Of a stretch of DNA of 8,295 nt, positions 5,691 to 8,295 are shown in pieces. Location of the stretch: NCBI GenBank assembly GCA_035546355.1, contig DATKEH010000314.1:1-8295 (forward strand), given 5' to 3'. This DNA comes from DATKEH01 sp035546355 (GTDB lineage Bacteria > Acidobacteriota > Thermoanaerobaculia > Multivoradales > JAIOJS01). Both the position numbers and the translations under genes were made by a program. The notes below the pieces were generated by a model. It made no database searches. It saw nothing but the letters and a program-made list of their open reading frames with translations, and was not told where the DNA came from. Numbering within the stretch: the stretch's first letter is position 1; each line of letters starts with the position of its first letter.

Positions 5691-6497
5691 GTGCAACTCA
5701 GTATCAGACGACGAGACCGCCGGTGGCAGGGGGGAGCAGCCGCCTCGAGCATCGTACTGCTCTTCATCGCCCTTCTCGCCGCTCCAAGGCCTGCCGCCGC
5801 CGAGCCCGGTTACTTCGGGCTCAGCGCTCCGGCCCACAACACTGCAATCACCTTCGACACCAGCTTCTCATGGGCATCGTCGAACAATGCCACCGAGTAC
5901 TACGTGGAGATCAAGCGGAAGCCCAGGCCCAATGAGAGCCCCAGCTCGTCCTGGGAGAGTATCCCAGTCGGTAACTCAACGAGCTGGAAACCGCCCTGGA
6001 ATCCCGATACCCTCGACTACATGGCTGGACGGGAAATCGATTGGCGGGTCCGCGCCTGTCAGCCCTCCGAGCCGGACCCGGCGAAGCGCTGCCGATACGG
6101 CAACACGGGGGGAACCGGAGAGCCGACTCCGCGCCTTTTCAAAGTGCCTCTCTTCCCTGCGCAACTGAGCTCCCCCGCCAGCGGCCAGGTGACCGGCCTC
6201 CAGCCGACCTTCGAGTGGCTCGGCAGCACGACCGTAGGGGGCCTGCCCGTGACCTTCCGCGTCAAGGTCAACGGCAGTCTGGTGGCCTGCCAGCAGGCTG
6301 CGAACCAAAAAGCTTGCACCCCCACGTCGCCGCTTCTCGCGGGAACTCACCGGTGGTGGGTGGAGCAATGCATCACCCTCGGCGGCACCTCCGTGTGTGG
6401 TGAGCCGCCCCAGGCCACGAAGCGCTCCGCACCCAACCAGCGGATTCACGAGATCACCACCATAGGGGGAGCGACTACCAGCCGTTCCGGTCGATGA
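5691..6497 (+). CDS. Secreted protein with two Ig/Fn3-like domains and six cysteines
   Basis: The GTG start gives 268 residues. A basic N-terminus (RRRDRR), a hydrophobic core SSIVLLFIALLAA and PAAA before EPG form a Sec signal peptide, probably cut near residue 37. Two similar units follow. Unit 1 (about 43-125) starts LSAPAHNTAITFDTSFSW, has EYYVEIKRKP, and ends IDWRVRAC. Unit 2 (about 159-230) starts LSSPASGQVTGLQPTFEW, has VTFRVKVNG, and ends HRWWVEQC. 'P-x-x-G/N ... x-F-x-W ... Y/F-x-V-x-(I/V) ... W-x-V-x-x-C' is the common outline of beta-sandwich (Fn3/Ig-like) modules that mediate surface or adhesion contacts. Cysteines 123/134, 200/209 and 227/236 are spaced to form three local disulfides, which fits export. 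It has its own probable sigma-54 promoter. The last 52 bases are antisense to the open frame of the TPR-like gene. No enzyme motif is visible. Confidence 0.75.
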   Translation: MQLSIRRRDRRWQGGAAASSIVLLFIALLAAPRPAAAEPGYFGLSAPAHNTAITFDTSFSWASSNNATEYYVEIKRKPRPNESPSSSWESIPVGNSTSWKPPWNPDTLDYMAGREIDWRVRACQPSEPDPAKRCRYGNTGGTGEPTPRLFKVPLFPAQLSSPASGQVTGLQPTFEWLGSTTVGGLPVTFRVKVNGSLVACQQAANQKACTPTSPLLAGTHRWWVEQCITLGGTSVCGEPPQATKRSAPNQRIHEITTIGGATTSRSGR

Positions 6498-7371
6498 TCC
6501 GCGGGGCCAGCCGAGCGGACGAGTTTCGGAGACGGTGGCACGAGGCGGTGGGGCGGGCCCGGCGGCCCCTTCGAGCCGCCGGGCCGAGCCGAGCCAGGTG
6601 CCCGAGGACGCCGAGATGCCGGCGGCGGCTGAACCGGCCGGCGGGCGTCGCGCAGCTCCCAGCAGGCCGCGAAGCGGGTGGCGTTGGGGTACGGCGGGTC
6701 GGGCCGGCAGGTGTGCGGCGCCCCTCCCCCCAGCTGCCGCTCCAGCAGCCAGCCCTCCTCGGCGAAATAGGTGGTTTCCAGCCCCCGCGAACGCGCGTAG
6801 TCGAGCAGCCGCGCGGCATCGCCTCGGCGGCCCTCGGCGAGCGCCAGCCGCGCCAGGATCAGCTCGCGGGCGCCGAGCAGCTCGGGGATGCGCGGCAGGC
6901 TCTCGGCCACGGCCACTGCGTCGGTACGCGGGTCGCCCCAGCGCAGCGCCAGCAGCGTCGCGGCGGCCTCGGCGATCTTGCCCGGCGCCAGCGCTGCGGC
7001 TTCCGCCAGGCGGCGGTCGCGCTCGTCTCCGGCGCCGCGCTCGCCTTCCAGCCAGGCGAGCAGGGTGAGCGCTTCGAAGGCGGTCCACGGACGTAGCCCG
7101 CTGGCCAGCGACGCCACCTGCGCCAGGCGCTGGCGGGCGCTGGGGTCCCGCTGCTCGGCCGCCATCAGCGCCGCCAGGAAGGTCGCCTCGACGGCGAGGT
7201 CCGGCTGCTGCTGGCGGCGCGCCAGGCCGGCGGCGGCGCTGAAGCTCCGCTCGGCCTCGCCGGCGTCGCCGCGGCTCCACGCCAGGCGTCCCCGTACGTA
7301 GGCGGCCAAGCCGCGGCCGGCAGGGTGGCGAGGAGCAGGGTGGCGAGGAGTACGGTGGGGCGGTGGGTCAT
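6446..7371 (-). CDS. Exported TPR-like helical-repeat protein, frameshifted once, true 3' end uncertain
   Basis: ATG 7369-7371 starts MTHRPTVLLATLLLATLPAA, a clear signal peptide. Six bases upstream is GGAGG. At the CC run 7311-7312 the frame changes; restoring one base gives LPAAGLAAYVRGRLAWSRGD and the body of the protein. The body is a series of paired amphipathic helices (GDAGEAERSFSAAAGLARR, AVEATFLAALMAAEQRD, ARELILARLALAEGRRGDAA, ARLLDYARSRGLETTYFAEE), i.e. TPR-like repeats used for protein-protein contacts. After about residue 240 (RFAACWELRD) the sequence turns Pro/Arg/Ser-rich. Between 6498 and 6720 the minus strand has no stop codon in any frame, so the real end is probably before the 6556-6585 hairpin, or a stop was lost by a base error. 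The formal stop at 6446 overlaps the convergent secreted protein gene. Partner proteins are unknown. Confidence 0.6.
6556..6585. terminator. Strong hairpin between convergent genes
   Basis: GGCCCGGCGGC (6556-6566) pairs perfectly with GCCGCCGGGCC (6575-6585): 11 pairs, 8-base loop, 59 bases past the stop of the secreted protein gene. It could stop transcription from either side, although neither strand has a T-tract. It falls inside the doubtful 3' part of the TPR-like frame. Confidence 0.5.
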
Positions 7372-7377
7372 GGGCGG

Positions 7378-7382
7378 CCTCC
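7378..7382 (-). promoter_or_regulatory. Ribosome binding site GGAGG fixing the TPR-like protein start
   Basis: On the minus strand GGAGG lies six bases before ATG 7371. It supports the signal-peptide start over a longer frame starting at 7447, which has no ribosome site and a non-protein-like leader. Confidence 0.75.
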
Positions 7383-7440
7383 AGCGTCACCATGGGGCGT
7401 GCTCCGACCCGCACCCTAGAGCAACCGCGGCCCTGTTGCC

Positions 7441-7467
7441 TGACCACGACCTGACCGAACCGTGACC
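7441..7467 (-). promoter_or_regulatory. Three direct repeats at an exact 11-base spacing, operator-like
   Basis: TGACC occurs at 7441-7445, 7452-7456 and 7463-7467; on the minus strand this is GGTCA three times, one helical turn apart. It lies 70-96 bases upstream of the TPR-like protein start. Tandem half-sites at 11-base steps are typical of OmpR/PhoB-type response regulators, so this may be an activator site for that gene. A TAGGGT at about 7415-7420 is a weak -10 candidate. Confidence 0.45.
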
Positions 7468-7552
7468 GCTGCTCTACTCCTCGACTCGGGACCGCTCGGC
7501 CGACGGGGCTGCCGCGCGCTGCCCGCCGGCGCCGCGTAAGGGCTGAGGAGGC

Positions 7553-7997
7553 TCAGGCGACCAGCGCGCCGCCGTCGACCACCAGCGCGCCGCCGTCGAC
7601 CACCCAGCGTGTGGCCGGTGCAGTACGAGGAGGCGCCCGAGGCGAGGTAGACTGCCGCCCCGGCGATGTCGGCGGGCTGGCCGTGCCGCCCCGCGGGCAG
7701 CCACTCGCGCCAGTGCCGGCGCTTCTCCTCGGTGTCGAGCACCGCCTCGGAGAACCTGGTCTCGATGACGCCGGGGGCGATCGCGTTGACGCGGATCCCC
7801 TTCGGCCCCAGCTCGGAGTCGACGCGACGGAACAGCGCCTCGATCTGGTCGGCCTTGCCGCCGTCCTGCCGGCGCGACGAGAGGACCACGGTGGCGCCGA
7901 GCTCGGCGAAGGCGCGCGCGATGCACTCGCCGATGCCGCGGCTGGCGCCATGGATGGTGGCGACCTTGCCTTCGAGCCCGAAGTCGACGATGGGCAA
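7553..7997 (-). pseudogene. Short-chain dehydrogenase/reductase remnant with internal deletions and a frameshift
   Basis: About 138 residues remain of a normal SDR of about 250. The N-terminus FGLEGKVATIHGASRGIGEC is the Rossmann nucleotide-binding loop (G-A-S-R-G-I-G, with His where Thr is usual). It is followed by ATVVLSSRRQDG, then abruptly GKADQIEALFRRVDSELG and PKGIRVNAIAPGVIETRFSE, a motif that normally follows the active site. The NNAG segment and the catalytic Ser and Tyr-x-x-x-Lys are therefore gone, as is a stretch after SSRRQDG. The C-terminus TGHTL should continue VVDGGALVA-stop. That sequence is present but in another frame, because an extra base sits in the CCC run 7603-7605; the intact-frame stop is TGA at 7553-7555. 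The start is TTG 7995-7997, with a weak AGGA at 8006-8009, 24 bases after the upstream stop codon. As read it cannot be an active SDR. Confidence 0.7.
7561..7602. repeat. Exact 21-base tandem duplication in the SDR 3' end
   Basis: 7561-7581 and 7582-7602 are identical. Read on the minus strand each copy encodes VVDGGAL, the conserved last beta-strand and turn of SDR proteins, which normally occurs once. The duplication preserves the frame. Confidence 0.85.
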
Positions 7998-8021
7998 CGG
8001 AGCGGTCCTGCTCTGCGAACG

Positions 8022-8295
8022 CTACGCAGCGGCGACCGCTTTAGCCACGGCTTCGAGCTGCTTCGCGGTCAGTCCGGTGGCGGCGACCTCGACGAAGCCC
8101 TTCTTCGTCTCGACGAACATCCGCAGGCGCTCGGGCTCGGTGAAGAGAACGGCCCGCACGCCGATCCCCTTGATCGCCTGGCCCTTGCTGCCGCCGACAT
8201 CCTCGGTGGATCGCACGTTCATGTCGAAGAACTCCGCCACCGTCTCCGCCGAGATCATCCCTTCCTGAATGGCCTTGAGGTTCTGGAAGGTGACC
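8022..8295 (-). CDS. C-terminal part of an unrecognised protein (partial)
   Basis: The frame runs in from the right edge and stops at TAG 8022-8024, giving 90 residues. An internal ATG at 8256-8258 is not taken as the start, because the codons before it (VTFQNLKAIQEG) read as protein in the same frame and no ribosome site precedes it. The tail is a basic beta-hairpin (IGVRAVLFTEPERLRMFVET, KGFVEVAATG) followed by a helix (LTAKQLEAVAKAVAAA). That strand-strand-helix ending resembles the last part of several periplasmic regulatory or lipid-binding proteins, but is too little for a family name. It is in the same frame as the SDR remnant and 24 bases upstream of it, so the two probably form an operon. 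Confidence 0.6.
   Translation of the reverse strand, partial: VTFQNLKAIQEGMISAETVAEFFDMNVRSTEDVGGSKGQAIKGIGVRAVLFTEPERLRMFVETKKGFVEVAATGLTAKQLEAVAKAVAAA

Noticed and set aside
6494..7096. Plus-strand frame whose ATG overlaps the stop of the secreted protein gene (ATGA)
   Set aside because: The overlap looks like translational coupling, but the product is Arg/Gln-rich and lies antisense to the helical-repeat protein, which has a signal peptide and ribosome site.
7416..7552. C-terminal extension of the SDR frame to 7416
   Set aside because: It is an Arg/Ser-rich product of the frameshift; the family's normal ending is found in the adjacent frame, with a stop at 7553.
1..8295. CRISPR array, tRNA, rRNA, transposase or phage integrase
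   Set aside because: No regularly spaced repeats longer than the 21-base pair at 7561-7602, no cloverleaf or rRNA sequence recognised, and no transposase or integrase motif in any frame.

Overview
High-GC bacterial DNA with strong G/C preference at third codon positions. The left edge carries the C-terminal signature of the TolB/WD40-like propeller proteins that are common in Acidobacteriota. Together with a lipoprotein of no recognised family, a TPR-like exported protein and a probable sigma-54 promoter, this suggests an Acidobacteriota-type organism (for example Thermoanaerobaculia) or a myxobacterium-like one. The assignment is an inference, because the window has no rRNA, tRNA or other marker gene.

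Layout. Bases 1-105 (+) hold the tail of a TolB-like propeller protein. Facing it, about 350-735 (-), is a degraded PqiA-like membrane protein. Bases 734-3008 (-) form a tight three-gene operon, transcribed as ketosynthase (1734-3008), then a membrane-anchored or exported protein (1127-1732), then a VOC/glyoxalase-fold protein (734-1120). The gaps are 1 and 6 bases. The ketosynthase keeps the nucleophilic Cys, but both catalytic His positions are replaced (Asn and Gln). A 235-base divergent intergenic region separates it from three plus-strand genes: an exported probable lipoprotein (3244-4381, interrupted by two one-base frameshifts), a cysteine-free soluble protein with a LysM-like N-terminus (4549-5421), and a secreted protein with two Ig/Fn3-like domains and six cysteines (5691-6497). 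A near-consensus sigma-54 promoter precedes the last of these. I recognise no described system in this trio, and nothing shows that they act together.

On the right (-) are a TPR-like exported protein (about 6446-7371, one frameshift), three TGACC elements spaced exactly 11 bases apart upstream of it, a short-chain dehydrogenase remnant (7553-7997) that lacks the NNAG and Ser/Tyr-x-x-x-Lys catalytic region and ends in a frameshifted 21-base tandem duplication, and the C-terminus of an unrecognised protein running off the right edge (8022-8295).

A recurring theme is the one-base frameshift at a short G/C run: four apparent losses and one gain. Because otherwise well-preserved reading frames continue on each side, sequencing or assembly error is at least as likely as real gene decay. 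Reads should be checked before calling any of these genes dead.
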